Positions 27,363 to 36,442 of a stretch of 64,000 bases of DNA are shown here, piece after piece. This DNA comes from SZUA-309 sp965230005. Its GTDB lineage: Bacteria; Pseudomonadota; Gammaproteobacteria; Pseudomonadales; Azotimanducaceae. Where the stretch lies: NCBI GenBank assembly GCA_965230005.1, contig OZ245934.1:3348001-3412000 (forward strand), read 5' to 3'. Positions within the stretch are counted from its first letter, which is position 1. Every line of letters starts with the position of its first letter. The notes under the pieces are model-generated. The model was not told the origin of the DNA. It did not search any database and saw only the letters and a list, made by a program, of their open reading frames with translations. The position numbers were made by a program, and so were the translations under genes.

Positions 27363-27674
27363 GATCTCGAACCTCTGTGTTGCCTCGCCCCCACGTCAGA
27401 TCCGGGCGCACACCTTCCGGCGCACCCACCAGGGAGCCTTCGAGGCTACAAAGTCTTTACGAATCGGGGCCGGGACGGTGTGACCAACCGCACGTTTGCC
27501 CGTCCTGAAAATCCGGGCCGCAAGGGCTGAGGAGAAGGTCACTGATCAAGCGCGTCTTACGTCCGCAGAACGACGGCGGTTCAGCGCACCCTTCGGTCAA
27601 TGGCACCGCGACGAGACACTGTGGCTGCCTGGAAGGATCGCCTGAGTCTTGCGGCCGCGGCGGGAGCGAAGACA
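27363..27674. other. Divergent intergenic region ahead of the envelope operon and the esterase gene
   Basis: This 312-nt stretch separates the leftward operon from the rightward esterase gene and must hold both promoters. I find a short inverted repeat (AGCCTTCGAGGCT at 27436-27448) but no convincing -35/-10 pair on either strand. If the esterase actually starts at the upstream ATG (27600), the non-coding part shrinks to about 237 nt. No RNA gene is recognisable. Confidence 0.4.
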
Positions 27675-28454
27675 ATGGCGCTCGAAACAGCCCAGGATGC
27701 TCAGCCCGTGAAACGGAACCTCATCATCGCCGCGATCATCGTGCTGCTCGCCGGTGCCGTGTACCTCGCCGATCAGCCGATTTTCCGACCCGCTCCAGAA
27801 GGGGCGGACAAGGTCGTGCTGCTGCACGGCCTCGGCCGCACGGAGGCTGCCATGCTGATCCTGGAAAACGATCTGAAGGGCGCCGGCTTCGACGTCTACA
27901 ATATCGGCTACCCGTCGAACGATCTCGGCCCGGACGCCCTCGTCGAGCAGGTCTCAAAGGCGATCCTCGAATGCTGCGGCAGCGGCGAGCGCACCGTACA
28001 TTTCGTCGGTCACTCCCTTGGCGGCCTCCTGATCCGCGCCCACCTGGCAAAGGCTCTCCCGGACAATCTCGGTCGCGTCGTCCTCCTGGGCACCCCAAAT
28101 AAAGGCAGCGAACTTGCCGATCTGGAAGAAGGATTGCCGGGCGCGCTCGTGGACATGGCGGGCCCTACCGCGCAGATGCTCGGGACCGGCCCTGACGCTT
28201 TTCCAGCCTCGCTGCCGCCGCCGAACTATCCGGTGGGCGTGATCGCCGGGACCCGCGACGCCATCGTTACCAACGAGTGGCTGCCGCTGCCCAATGATTC
28301 CATGGTCTCCCGGGACAGCGCTCGCCTCGACGGCGCCACGGACTATCTGGAGTTCGAGGTGACCCACTGGGGGCTGCGCAACAATCCTGACGTTGCGGCC
28401 GCCACCATCGCCTTTCTGCAGGACGGCCAGTTCCGAGCTTCGACGGCACCCTGA
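27675..28454 (+). CDS. Membrane-anchored alpha/beta-hydrolase (lipase/esterase-like)
   Basis: An alpha/beta-hydrolase of about 259 residues with an N-terminal membrane anchor (LIIAAIIVLLAGAVYLA), then the oxyanion block VVLLHGLGR and the nucleophile elbow GHSLGG. Asp (GTRDAIV) and His (EVTHWGL) complete a plausible triad. The fold with the LLGTPNKGSE segment resembles triacylglycerol-lipase and PGAP1-like hydrolases. I chose the ATG at 27675, which has GGGAG 8 nt upstream; the frame is open back to an ATG at 27600 that lacks a ribosome-binding site. Substrate unknown. Confidence 0.82.
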   Translation: MALETAQDAQPVKRNLIIAAIIVLLAGAVYLADQPIFRPAPEGADKVVLLHGLGRTEAAMLILENDLKGAGFDVYNIGYPSNDLGPDALVEQVSKAILECCGSGERTVHFVGHSLGGLLIRAHLAKALPDNLGRVVLLGTPNKGSELADLEEGLPGALVDMAGPTAQMLGTGPDAFPASLPPPNYPVGVIAGTRDAIVTNEWLPLPNDSMVSRDSARLDGATDYLEFEVTHWGLRNNPDVAAATIAFLQDGQFRASTAP

Positions 28455-28515
28455 CAGCATCAGCTGGGGCCCTTACACTCCCGGCTCAACGAGGGAGCTC
28501 AACTCCGGGGGGAAC

Positions 28516-29103
28516 ATGTCCGAACAGGAAGAGCAGCCGCTGTCCGCGGCAGAAGCCGCGGCCGGCGCCGCACTCATCGATGCGCTGAAACAGAACGCCG
28601 GCCTCACCATCGCCATCGGCGTGATCATGCTGATCGCCGGCGTTGGCGCGCTGATCGCCCCGGCCATCGCCGGGCTGTCGCTGACCATCATGGTCGGTTT
28701 CACCCTGGCCATTGCAGGAATCAGCCAGTGCGTGCTGGCTTTCAAGGCCGGGGCCTTTGGCCGTGGCCTTGCCATGTTTCTCGTGGGCGCGATCATGGCT
28801 TTCGCCGGCTTCTATATGGTGAGCCAACCCGTCTCCGGCCTCGCGAGCCTGACGATCTTCTTCATGGCCTGGCTCATCGCCAGCGGTATCCTGGAGATTG
28901 GCGTCGCCTTTCAGCTCAGACCCGCTGCCGGCTGGGGTCTGGAGCTCGCCAACGGTATCGTTACCCTGCTGCTCGGCATTCTTCTCTGGCAGCAGTTCCC
29001 GCTCTCCGGCATCTGGGCCATCGGTGTGCTCTTCGGCATCAAGATGATCTTCTCGGGCTGGGCCCTCATCTTCATCGGCCGTGCGGTCCGCCAGGCCGTC
29101 TGA
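28516..29103 (+). CDS. HdeD/DUF308-family membrane protein
   Basis: A 195-residue inner-membrane protein with six hydrophobic segments arranged as repeated pairs (AIGVIMLIAGVGALIAP, FTLAIAGISQCVLA, FLVGAIMAFAGFYMV and others). This is the layout of the HdeD acid-resistance protein family (DUF308). The start at 28516 follows GGGGGGAAC and gives a short soluble N-terminus; the frame is open further upstream without a proper start. It sits 61 nt after the esterase and 15 nt before the amidohydrolase gene, so the three are likely co-transcribed. HdeD's acid-protection role is not established outside enterobacteria. Confidence 0.85.
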   Translation: MSEQEEQPLSAAEAAAGAALIDALKQNAGLTIAIGVIMLIAGVGALIAPAIAGLSLTIMVGFTLAIAGISQCVLAFKAGAFGRGLAMFLVGAIMAFAGFYMVSQPVSGLASLTIFFMAWLIASGILEIGVAFQLRPAAGWGLELANGIVTLLLGILLWQQFPLSGIWAIGVLFGIKMIFSGWALIFIGRAVRQAV

Positions 29104-29118
29104 CCGGATTCGATCGCA

Positions 29119-30921
29119 ATGGCGTTGCAGATGCAGAACGGAAACTCCCTCAAGAAAACAGCGCTGGCGCTGACCCTACTGTGGATCGCCGGGGTCACCG
29201 GCTGCTCGCAGGATCCCGGCGAGCCCGAGGTCGCGGTAGATCCGGCTGACCGTGTGTTCCTGAACGGACGGGTCTACACGGTGAACGAAGCATCACCCTG
29301 GGCGGAAGCCGTCGCCGTGAGCGGCAAGAGAATCGTTTATGTCGGCGACACGGCGGGAGCGAAAGCCTACGTGGGTGAGGGAACCGAGCGCCACGATCTC
29401 CTCGGCAAGATGCTGCTGCCGGGCTTCGTCAGCGCCCACGATCACCTGGTTGCGTCCAACTGGGTGTCTTATGGCGTGTCGCTCTATGACGCCACGAGCA
29501 AAGAAGAGTACCTGGCGCTGATCCGCGACTACGTGGCGGCCAATCCCGACGAAAAAGTCATTCGCGGTATCGGCTGGCAATCCGGCTTCTACGGCGGCAC
29601 GCCAACGGCCGCAGAGCTGGACGCGGTCGTCGGCGATCGTCCCGCCATCATTCTCGACTTCACGATCCACGATGCCTGGCTGAACACGAAGGCGCTGGAG
29701 GTCGGCGGCATCACGAAAGACACGCCCGATCCGGTCCCCGGCGTCACCTACTGGCACCGCGACGACGCCGGCAATCCGACCGGCACCGCCGTGGAATTCG
29801 CCTGGATGCCCACCTACGTCGCCTCTGGCGCCTGGGAACCGGACGTCATGGTCCCCGCGAGTGCAGAAAAGAACATCCTCGCGGCCGCCAGCAAAGGCAT
29901 GACGACCTTCCTGAATCCCGCGCTCGTTACGCCGAACGTGAACAATACGGAAGGCATGTTCGCCGACTATGAGACCATCCTGGCGATGCTCGCCGAATGG
30001 GAAGCCCAGGGTATGTTGCCGCTGCGGGCTTTCATTCAGCCGGGCGCAAAGTCTCCCTCCGTGGACGCCGCCGCCTTTGCCGAACGGGCTCAGGACTTCG
30101 CCCGGCGCTACAACTCGGACCGCCTGCGCTCCTTCGGCATCAAGATTCATCCTGAAGGGAACTGGTCTTCCAGAACCTCGCTGCAGGACGAGCCCTACGC
30201 CGGCACGGAGGACAACTTCGGTGCCGCGAGCATCCGTGCACCGCTCATCAGGGAGCTCGTGCTCGAATCGAACAAGCGCGGCCTCGACGTAATCATCCAT
30301 GTTGATGGTGGGGCTACGGTGCGCGGCATGATCGACGCCATCGAGGCTTCCCGGGCCGCGGGCAACAGCGACGAGCGGAATGCCCTGCACCACTACTTCT
30401 GGCCTCACCCGGACGATCACGCGCGGGTGCTGGCTATGCAGATCCCTGTCAACGTGACCCCGAACTTCTTCACGGACTGGACCGGCCAGGACACACAGGC
30501 GCGCGAGCTCCTCGGAGAAAAGCGCATCGAAGAGCGCTACGCGCGCTATCCGGAGCTTGCCGTTAACGGCAACCGCGTGAGCATTTCCGGCGATCTGCCG
30601 AGCTCACCGCTCGAACTCATCGATCCGCTCTTCAACATCGAGGCGGCCATCACGCTGCAGGATCCAACCAACCCCGACTCGAATCCCTTCCCGCCCCACC
30701 GTCGGCCCATGACGCTTCCGGACGCCATCGAAGCCGTGACTATCGATGCTGCCTGGCAGCTGCGGATGGAGGAGAAGCTCGGCACCATCGAGGTGGGGAA
30801 GTACGCGGATCTGGTGGTGCTGGAACAGAACCTGTTTGACGTCGCGCCGCGGGACGTGGCCGATGTCAACGTTCTGGCGACTATGATGGATGGCGCCTTT
30901 ACCTTTGGTGGTGACCTCTAG
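29119..30921 (+). CDS. YtcJ-type amidohydrolase lipoprotein
   Basis: A metal-dependent hydrolase of the YtcJ/amidohydrolase 3 family, 600 residues, exported as a lipoprotein (lipobox GVTGC, Cys29, followed by Ser). Family signatures are the early beta-domain (RVFLNGRVYTVNEASPWAEAVAV), LPGFVSAHDHL with the HxH metal ligands, SFGIKIHPEGNW, HVDGGATVRGMIDAIE, and the closing GTIEVGKYADLVVLEQN. Members hydrolyse diverse amides, formamides and cyclic imides, so the substrate cannot be named. A second lipoprotein of the same family lies at 41611-43398. The gene ends before a long intergenic region with a hairpin. Confidence 0.88.
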   Translation: MALQMQNGNSLKKTALALTLLWIAGVTGCSQDPGEPEVAVDPADRVFLNGRVYTVNEASPWAEAVAVSGKRIVYVGDTAGAKAYVGEGTERHDLLGKMLLPGFVSAHDHLVASNWVSYGVSLYDATSKEEYLALIRDYVAANPDEKVIRGIGWQSGFYGGTPTAAELDAVVGDRPAIILDFTIHDAWLNTKALEVGGITKDTPDPVPGVTYWHRDDAGNPTGTAVEFAWMPTYVASGAWEPDVMVPASAEKNILAAASKGMTTFLNPALVTPNVNNTEGMFADYETILAMLAEWEAQGMLPLRAFIQPGAKSPSVDAAAFAERAQDFARRYNSDRLRSFGIKIHPEGNWSSRTSLQDEPYAGTEDNFGAASIRAPLIRELVLESNKRGLDVIIHVDGGATVRGMIDAIEASRAAGNSDERNALHHYFWPHPDDHARVLAMQIPVNVTPNFFTDWTGQDTQARELLGEKRIEERYARYPELAVNGNRVSISGDLPSSPLELIDPLFNIEAAITLQDPTNPDSNPFPPHRRPMTLPDAIEAVTIDAAWQLRMEEKLGTIEVGKYADLVVLEQNLFDVAPRDVADVNVLATMMDGAFTFGGDL

Positions 30922-31404
30922 GACCCAGCGCGCCCCTCGCGGGCCCGCCCTCTTGCGGTGCGGCCAGAGCTTCAAAAAAAACGCCCCGCTTCCCGACTGC
31001 CATCGGGAGCGAGGCATTCCTCAACACGAGCTCCGCGCCTCAAACCACCGCACTCACAGGCTCGAGCCACGACGTCTGGCTCAGCCGTCGAGGAGAGAAA
31101 TCACCCGCGGTGGCTTCGACCTCCGCGCGTGCAACGGTGCGTAATGTGCGTCACAGAACGCGTCGGGACCAGTCGGAATATGGAGGACAATACTAAGTAA
31201 TTATCGTATGATAGCCGCCTTCTAATTCGCTTTTATCAGATTTTGAGTTGCCTCACAAAAGCGCCAGATAAGCACGACTCTTTGACCGGCTTTTCACGAT
31301 GGGCCTGCCATCTTGCTGGCGGCTGCGGCCCGCAGCCCGGTGCTTTTCGGCCTCAATAAACCTGACGTAAGGGCTCCGGCACGGTCGGCAGCGAGACGAG
31401 TTCC
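30922..31404. other. Intergenic region with terminator-like hairpin and AT-rich patch
   Basis: This 483-nt stretch has no convincing protein gene. It holds a hairpin next to an A-run (30974-31015) and an AT-rich patch (31160-31260) rare in this GC-rich window, probably the promoter zone of the ABC/HlyD/TolC operon that starts at 31405. Just before that operon there is a GC-rich stretch with partial palindromes (GGCTGCGGCCCGCAGCC, 31320-31336), possibly a leader hairpin. Confidence 0.45.
30974..31015 (-). terminator. Rho-independent terminator-like hairpin with U-tract on the minus strand
   Basis: Eight A residues (30974-30981) adjoin a strong hairpin: arm 30983-30996 pairs with 31003-31015 with one bulge and G-U pairs, and the loop is 30997-31002. 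Read on the minus strand this is a GC stem followed by eight U, the classic intrinsic terminator. On the plus strand the hairpin is followed only by ATTCCTC, a weak tail, so it may also help end the amidohydrolase transcript. No minus-strand gene is visible upstream of it. Confidence 0.65.
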
Positions 31405-33156
31405 ATGACAGAGCAGTTTCCGAAAGAGTTCACCGTCTCCGAGATCTTCGGATTCTTCCATATGATCCTGCGCGACGAGCGCAACTACTACGTCCTCGCG
31501 GTGATCTACGGCATCGGCATCAGCCTGCTTTCCCTGGCCCTGCCCATCTCGGTGCAGATGGTCGTCAACACCGTGGCTCACACGGCGCTGACCACAACGC
31601 TGATCGTCCTGTCTGCCAGCCTCTTCGGACTGCTGACCGTGGCCAGCCTGCTCAACGCCCTGCGCATCCACCTCATGGACATCTTCGGTCGCCGCTTTTA
31701 TGCGCGAATGATGGCCGAGATCTCTCTCCGCTCAATCTATGCGCTGAATCCCTTTTTCGAGGATGAGAACAAGGGTCCGCTGTTCAATCGCTACTTCGAC
31801 ATTCTGATCGTGCAGCGCACCGTGCCCCAACTCCTCGTGGGCGGGTTCACCATCGTCCTGCAGGCGGCGGTCGGTATCGCTCTCGTGTCCATGTACCACC
31901 CGCTGTTCCTGGCCTTCAACATCGTCGTGCTCGTGCTGATCTGGCTGATCTGGGTGACCTGGGGCGGACGCGCCATGCGCAGCGCCGTGGAGCTGTCGCA
32001 CCGTAAGCACGCGGCCGCAGCCTTTATCGAAGGCCTGGGTGCCTCCAACGGTTTCTTCAAATCCGAGCGGCACATCGGCGAGGCCCTGGACCAGACTGAC
32101 AAAGCCACCGGCGACTACATCGACGCCCACGTGAAGCACTTTCACCACCACTACGCACAGACCATCTGCTTCCTGTTTCTCTACGCCGTAGCCAGCGCCT
32201 CACTTCTGGGACTGGGGGGCTGGCTGGTCATTCGCGGCGAGCTCTCCCTCGGGCAGCTTGTTGCAGCCGAGCTCGTCATGTCCGCCGTCTTCTATTCGCT
32301 CTCGCAATCAGGCACCTACCTGACCTACTTCTACGAGCTTTGCGGTGCCCTGGAAGAGCTCTCGCAGTTCTATCGGGTTGAGCAGGAAGAACCGGTCGGT
32401 GAGGCCGAGCGGTTTACGGGCAACTCGGAGCTGGTGTTCGTTAACGCAGCCGGCGATGCCCGGGGGCGGCAGAGCACCCTGAACTTTGTGCTGCCGAACA
32501 ATGCCCGAATCCTGAGCATTCCCGAGACCCACGGCATGCAGCGCGAGCTGACGAACTTCCTGAAGCGCCACGACAGACCCTCAAGCGGCTATATCTCCCT
32601 CGGCGGTCAGGACATCATGGGCATCACGGCCCACGAACTGCGCCAGCACATCATCGTCCTCGACCGGCCCAACGCCATTGAAATGACCATCCGCGAGTAT
32701 CTGAAGCTGAGCGGTGAAAAAGGCTCGTCGCACAAGATTCTCGAGGCCCTGCGCATCGTCGGATTGGACAGCACCATCGCCCAGCTCAACCAGGGCCTGG
32801 ACACGCGGATTGCGGCCACCGGATGGCCGCTGACAATCACCGAGACCATGCAGTTGAAGCTTGCCGCCGCCATCATCGCCAATCCCGTGGTCCTGGTGCT
32901 CGGTCAGCTTTACGACACCATGCCGGATGACAATCTCAACCGTGCCCTGGATGCGCTGCAGGAGGATCGTGAAACAACGATTCTCTACTTCTCCAGCCGT
33001 CCGCGCGATTGCGAGTTCGATCAGTTTCTGTTTCTCGGCGAAACTCAGCAGATCCTCTTTGACAGCTACGCCGATCTCGCCCGTAAGGCAGAAGCCGCAA
33101 AAAGCGGCAACAGCAGCGGCCCGTCCGTGGCACCCGCCGCCCTGCCGGCCGGCTAG
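31405..33156 (+). CDS. ABC transporter membrane protein with degenerate (catalytically dead) nucleotide-binding domain
   Basis: A 583-residue ABC half-transporter. Residues 1-330 are a six-helix exporter membrane domain of the type-I secretion/RtxB kind (NYYVLAVIYGIGISLLSLALP, FLYAVASASLLGLGGWLVI). The ABC domain fold is recognisable from about 344 (SSGYISLGGQDIMGITAHELRQHI), but every catalytic motif is lost. The Walker A position (about 371-381) reads IPETHGMQRE, the signature reads PLTITETMQ (475-483), the Walker B position reads LVLGQLYD (497-504), and the switch His is replaced in FSSRPRD. It heads an operon with HlyD and TolC homologues. It must either act without ATP hydrolysis or pair with an active ATPase elsewhere. 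Confidence 0.88.
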   Translation: MTEQFPKEFTVSEIFGFFHMILRDERNYYVLAVIYGIGISLLSLALPISVQMVVNTVAHTALTTTLIVLSASLFGLLTVASLLNALRIHLMDIFGRRFYARMMAEISLRSIYALNPFFEDENKGPLFNRYFDILIVQRTVPQLLVGGFTIVLQAAVGIALVSMYHPLFLAFNIVVLVLIWLIWVTWGGRAMRSAVELSHRKHAAAAFIEGLGASNGFFKSERHIGEALDQTDKATGDYIDAHVKHFHHHYAQTICFLFLYAVASASLLGLGGWLVIRGELSLGQLVAAELVMSAVFYSLSQSGTYLTYFYELCGALEELSQFYRVEQEEPVGEAERFTGNSELVFVNAAGDARGRQSTLNFVLPNNARILSIPETHGMQRELTNFLKRHDRPSSGYISLGGQDIMGITAHELRQHIIVLDRPNAIEMTIREYLKLSGEKGSSHKILEALRIVGLDSTIAQLNQGLDTRIAATGWPLTITETMQLKLAAAIIANPVVLVLGQLYDTMPDDNLNRALDALQEDRETTILYFSSRPRDCEFDQFLFLGETQQILFDSYADLARKAEAAKSGNSSGPSVAPAALPAG

Positions 33157-33167
33157 GAAGGTCAGTC

Positions 33168-34190
33168 GTGGCACATCGACCTCAGGACATGGCGCATCTG
33201 ACCACGCTTGGCAGCATCGGCCTGCCCAGCATCATCAAAGTGGTTGCCTGGCTGCTCTTCATCATGGTGTTTACCGCCATCGTGTTTCTCACAATGGTGC
33301 CCTGGATTCAGACCACCAGCGGCTTCGGTACCGTGACCGCGCTGAATCCCAACGACCGCCTGCAGGAAATCAACGCCCTTGTACCCGGCCGGATCCAGGA
33401 GTGGTACGTGCGCGATGGCAGCCCGGTGGCCGTGGGCGACCCGATCGTACGCATCGCCGACATCGACCCACAGCTCATCCAGCGCCTTCAGGCTGAAAAA
33501 GATCAGGTGATCGCAAAGCTCGAAGCCGCCGAAACGGCCCAGCAGACCGCCGAGCTCGATCGCACCCGCATGAAGGACCTCTACGACCAGGGGCTCGCCG
33601 CAAGAAGAGAATATGAACAGGCCGGCATACGCGTAGAAGAACTGCGCGCGCGAGTTGCCGAAGCCGCGGCCGAGCTGACCCGCGTGGATGTGAATCTCAC
33701 CCGCCAGTCCACGCAGATCGTCCGCGCGCCCCGGGACGGGGTCATCCTCAGGGTGTTTGCCGGCGACTCGGCGACCTTCGTCAACTCGGGTGACGTGGTG
33801 GCCACCTTTGTGCCGAACGACGTTGAGCGCGCCGTGGAGCTCTTTGTTGACGGACGTGACGTCGCCCTGCTCTACGTGGGCGCAAAGGCGCGGCTGGAGT
33901 TTGAAGGGTGGCCGGCCATTCAGTTCAGCGGCTGGCCATCGGTCGCCGTCGGCACCTTCGGCGGCGAGGTAGTCGCCATCGATCGCTCAGCGAACAGCGC
34001 CGGCCAGTTCCGAGTGCTGGTTGTTGAAGACCCCACCGATGCACACCCCTGGCCGGAAGATCGTTACGTCCGCTTCGGGGCGCAGGCTCGGGGCTGGATA
34101 CTGTTGAGCCAGGTATCGGTCGGCTACGAGATCTGGCGCTTGCTGAACAACTTCCCGCCGAACTTTACCGGCTCCGCGCAGGAACCATGA
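33168..34190 (+). CDS. HlyD-family periplasmic adaptor (membrane fusion protein)
   Basis: A 340-residue adaptor linking an inner-membrane exporter to TolC. One N-terminal membrane helix (VVAWLLFIMVFTAIVFLTMVP) is followed by a barrel-sandwich half (VPGRIQEWYVRDGSPVAVGDPIVRI), a short coiled-coil hairpin (residues 105-165) and the second lipoyl half (IVRAPRDGVIL). I took the GTG at 33168, with GGAAGG about 6 nt upstream. It begins 11 nt after the ABC gene and overlaps the tolC-like gene by 4 nt. The hairpin is short for a type-I secretion adaptor, nearer that of small-molecule exporters. Confidence 0.88.
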   Translation: MAHRPQDMAHLTTLGSIGLPSIIKVVAWLLFIMVFTAIVFLTMVPWIQTTSGFGTVTALNPNDRLQEINALVPGRIQEWYVRDGSPVAVGDPIVRIADIDPQLIQRLQAEKDQVIAKLEAAETAQQTAELDRTRMKDLYDQGLAARREYEQAGIRVEELRARVAEAAAELTRVDVNLTRQSTQIVRAPRDGVILRVFAGDSATFVNSGDVVATFVPNDVERAVELFVDGRDVALLYVGAKARLEFEGWPAIQFSGWPSVAVGTFGGEVVAIDRSANSAGQFRVLVVEDPTDAHPWPEDRYVRFGAQARGWILLSQVSVGYEIWRLLNNFPPNFTGSAQEP

Positions 34191-35659
34191 GCCGCGCCGT
34201 CACACAGGTGCTTGCGGTCGCCGTCGGTCTGCTGACAGTGCTGTTCACCCTTGCGGCGCAAGCACAGGATTCGGCGCAAGCGCAGGAAAGCGTGCCGGAC
34301 GACAGGCCGCTCAATATCGAAGAAGTGCTCTCCGCCTCGGAAACGCATTTCCCGCTGATTCTCGACGCGCTTGCCAAGCGTCGCGGCGCCAATGCCGACC
34401 TGCTTGCCGCCGAAGGGGGCTTTGATCTCGTCTTCGATGCCTCGGGCTTCAGCCGGCTCAATGGCTTCTGGGATGGCTCCGTGGTTCGGGGCAACGCCAC
34501 ACAGCCGCTCCGGACCATGGGCGGTGAACTGTACACCGGCTACCGGCTCTCAGATGGTTTTTTCCCGATCTATGAGGATGAGAATTTCACCAACACGGGC
34601 GGTGAGCTGAAGGTCGGCGTGCTGTTTTCCCTGCTGCGGGACCGGGACATCGACGATCGGCGCTTCCGGATCGGCGATGCGCGCCTGGCGCTCAGGCAGG
34701 CCGAGCTCGACGTGCTGCTGACAAAAATCGGCGTCCAGCAGAAAGCGCTGGTCGCCTACTGGCGCTGGGTGACGGCAGGCAGGCGTCTGGCCGTCTACAA
34801 CGACCTGCTGCGCATCGCACTCGACCGGGAAGACGGTCTGCAGCGTCAGGTCGAGCGCGGTGCCCTGGCACGCATCTTTCTCGTGGAGAACCAGCAGAAC
34901 ATCATCCGCCGCAAGACTTTTGCCACGACCGCCGAGCGTGACTTCCTCAACGCAGCGAACGCGCTGTCTTTCTACTATCGCGATCAGAGCGGCCGGCCCG
35001 TTGTGCCGATGCCCGGGCGCCTGCCGCCCGCGCCACCCCTGGGCAACCTCGAAGATCTGTCCGTCAGCAACCTCGACGCGGCGGCCCAGGCGTTGAGCCG
35101 CCGGCCAGAACTGCAGATTCTGCAGACGGCCATCGAGCGCGCGCAAAAGCGCATTGAGCTCGCGAGCAATGACCTGAAACCGCGCGTGGACTTCGGTTTC
35201 GAGGTGGCGACACCCTTTGGCGCCGTCGCCGAGGGTGGTGAATCCCGGGATTCAACCGCATCCATCGTCGGCTTCAAATTCGAAGTGCCGCTGCAGAATC
35301 GCAGCGCGCGCGGCAAGCTCCTCGGCGAAGAAGCCAAGGTGCAGTCGCTCCGTCAGGAAACGCGGTTCGCCATGGAGCAGATCGAAGTGGAGGTGGAGAA
35401 CATTCTGATCGACCTGAACGTCGCCCAGCAGCTCCTGAGCCTGGCCGAAGCGGAGGTCGAGCAGGCCGAGACCCTGAAAGTCGCCGAGCAGCAGCGCTTC
35501 GCCAGCGGTGCCAGCGATTTCTTCCTGGTGAATATCCGCGAGGAGACGGCGGCCAACGCCCTCGTACAATACTACGGTGCCGACCTCGAGCGGCACATCG
35601 CACGCGCGAACTACGACGCCGCGATCGTTGACCTCAGGCGCCTCGGCATCAGCGACTGA
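34187..35659 (+). CDS. TolC-family outer-membrane efflux protein
   Basis: A 490-residue outer-membrane channel with a signal peptide (VLAVAVGLLTVLFTLAAQAQDS) and the two repeats of the outer membrane efflux protein family, rich in long helices (LALRQAELDVLLTKIGVQQKALVAYWRW and the mirrored C-terminal part EQIEVEVENILIDLNVAQQLLSLAEAEVEQAE). Its ATG overlaps the HlyD stop (ATGA). As the third gene of the cluster it supplies the outer-membrane exit for the ABC/HlyD pair. Confidence 0.88.
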   Translation: MSRAVTQVLAVAVGLLTVLFTLAAQAQDSAQAQESVPDDRPLNIEEVLSASETHFPLILDALAKRRGANADLLAAEGGFDLVFDASGFSRLNGFWDGSVVRGNATQPLRTMGGELYTGYRLSDGFFPIYEDENFTNTGGELKVGVLFSLLRDRDIDDRRFRIGDARLALRQAELDVLLTKIGVQQKALVAYWRWVTAGRRLAVYNDLLRIALDREDGLQRQVERGALARIFLVENQQNIIRRKTFATTAERDFLNAANALSFYYRDQSGRPVVPMPGRLPPAPPLGNLEDLSVSNLDAAAQALSRRPELQILQTAIERAQKRIELASNDLKPRVDFGFEVATPFGAVAEGGESRDSTASIVGFKFEVPLQNRSARGKLLGEEAKVQSLRQETRFAMEQIEVEVENILIDLNVAQQLLSLAEAEVEQAETLKVAEQQRFASGASDFFLVNIREETAANALVQYYGADLERHIARANYDAAIVDLRRLGISD

Positions 35660-35761
35660 TCCGGGAGAACGGGTCTTGGCCCGGCGGGCCAACATCCGAG
35701 CGAACCCCTACCCAAGCGTTCGCAGTTCGAGTAGCGTTCCGCTTCGCCGTCAGTGCGCCAG

Positions 35762-35835
35762 GCGGGTGTAGCTCAATGGTAGAGCCTCTGCTTCCCAAGC
35801 AGATGACGAGGGTTCGATTCCCTTCACCCGCTCCA
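35762..35835 (+). tRNA. tRNA-Gly, anticodon CCC
   Basis: A complete cloverleaf is readable. The acceptor stem GCGGGTG (35762-35768) pairs with CACCCGC (35825-35831). The D arm is GCTC ... GAGC, the anticodon stem TCTGC/GCAGA closes the loop TTCCCAA (anticodon CCC), and the T arm contains GGTTCGATTCC. The discriminator T and an encoded CCA (35833-35835) finish it. It reads GGG glycine codons. It stands alone, 102 nt after the tolC-like gene. Confidence 0.97.
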
Positions 35836-35850
35836 TTCCCTTTCAGCGGT

Positions 35851-36333
35851 TCAGCTCGCCTTGGGGACACGAACACCATCAGCGACGATCTCGTAAACGA
35901 CGCCCGCTGCGACCGCACCCGAGTCCAGATCCGAATTGAAATGCGCCGCCTGCTCTGCGGAGACTTCGCGTTGCACGAGCCTGCCGGACAGGGTGACCGT
36001 TTTACCCCCGGTATCCGTCGGCACGAAGAAGCCGTAATCTCTGAAGGACACCCGCACCGCCAGGTCGCCTTCGGTGGCCAGGAAGAAGCAGCCCTTTTTC
36101 TGGCAGACCTTTCCAACCCGGGTTTCCACCAGCACGGGCTGCTCGAGGTGTTGCTCCGCCGCGGCAACGAGTTGCCCCAGGCTCATGGTTGGCAGGTTCT
36201 CATCCAGGCGCTCACCAAAGGTCTCGCTCACTTCGTCCTCAGCAACCGGCTCCGAGAGTCGGAGCCCCTCGGCATAGGTCATCGACGCGAGCAGCAGGGT
36301 GGCCAGTGCAAAGGGCAGCGGCAGTCTCGTCAT
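35851..36333 (-). CDS. Exported DUF4920 protein
   Basis: A small periplasmic protein (about 160 residues) with a signal peptide (LPFALATLLLASMTYAEG) and a beta-barrel-like domain containing VETRVGKVCQKKGCFFLA and VRVSFRDYGFFVPTDTGGKTVTLSGRLVQ. This is the DUF4920 pattern, an OB-like fold in which the CxxxGC pair is conserved; its function is unknown. The frame opens at 36366, but the signal peptide begins at the ATG at 36333, which I prefer. It ends 15 nt after the tRNA-Gly on the opposite strand and is divergent from ald. Confidence 0.82.
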   Translation of the reverse strand: MTRLPLPFALATLLLASMTYAEGLRLSEPVAEDEVSETFGERLDENLPTMSLGQLVAAAEQHLEQPVLVETRVGKVCQKKGCFFLATEGDLAVRVSFRDYGFFVPTDTGGKTVTLSGRLVQREVSAEQAAHFNSDLDSGAVAAGVVYEIVADGVRVPKAS

Positions 36334-36442
36334 GGCGAGTTCACTCTCATTGAGGAAGGCCGTCACAGGATAAGTCGGCTACCCGGTCGCGGCCACCTGA
36401 GCTAGGCTGCCGCAGGACGGATCAGTAGACCCGGGAGACCCC

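Noticed and set aside
31140..31160. TGTGCGTCACA as a CRP-type operator
   Set aside because: The half-sites are too close together for the TGTGA-N6-TCACA pattern.
35762..36333. tRNA-Gly as an integration site for a mobile element
   Set aside because: No integrase, no direct repeat of the tRNA 3' end nearby, and ordinary chromosomal genes on both sides.
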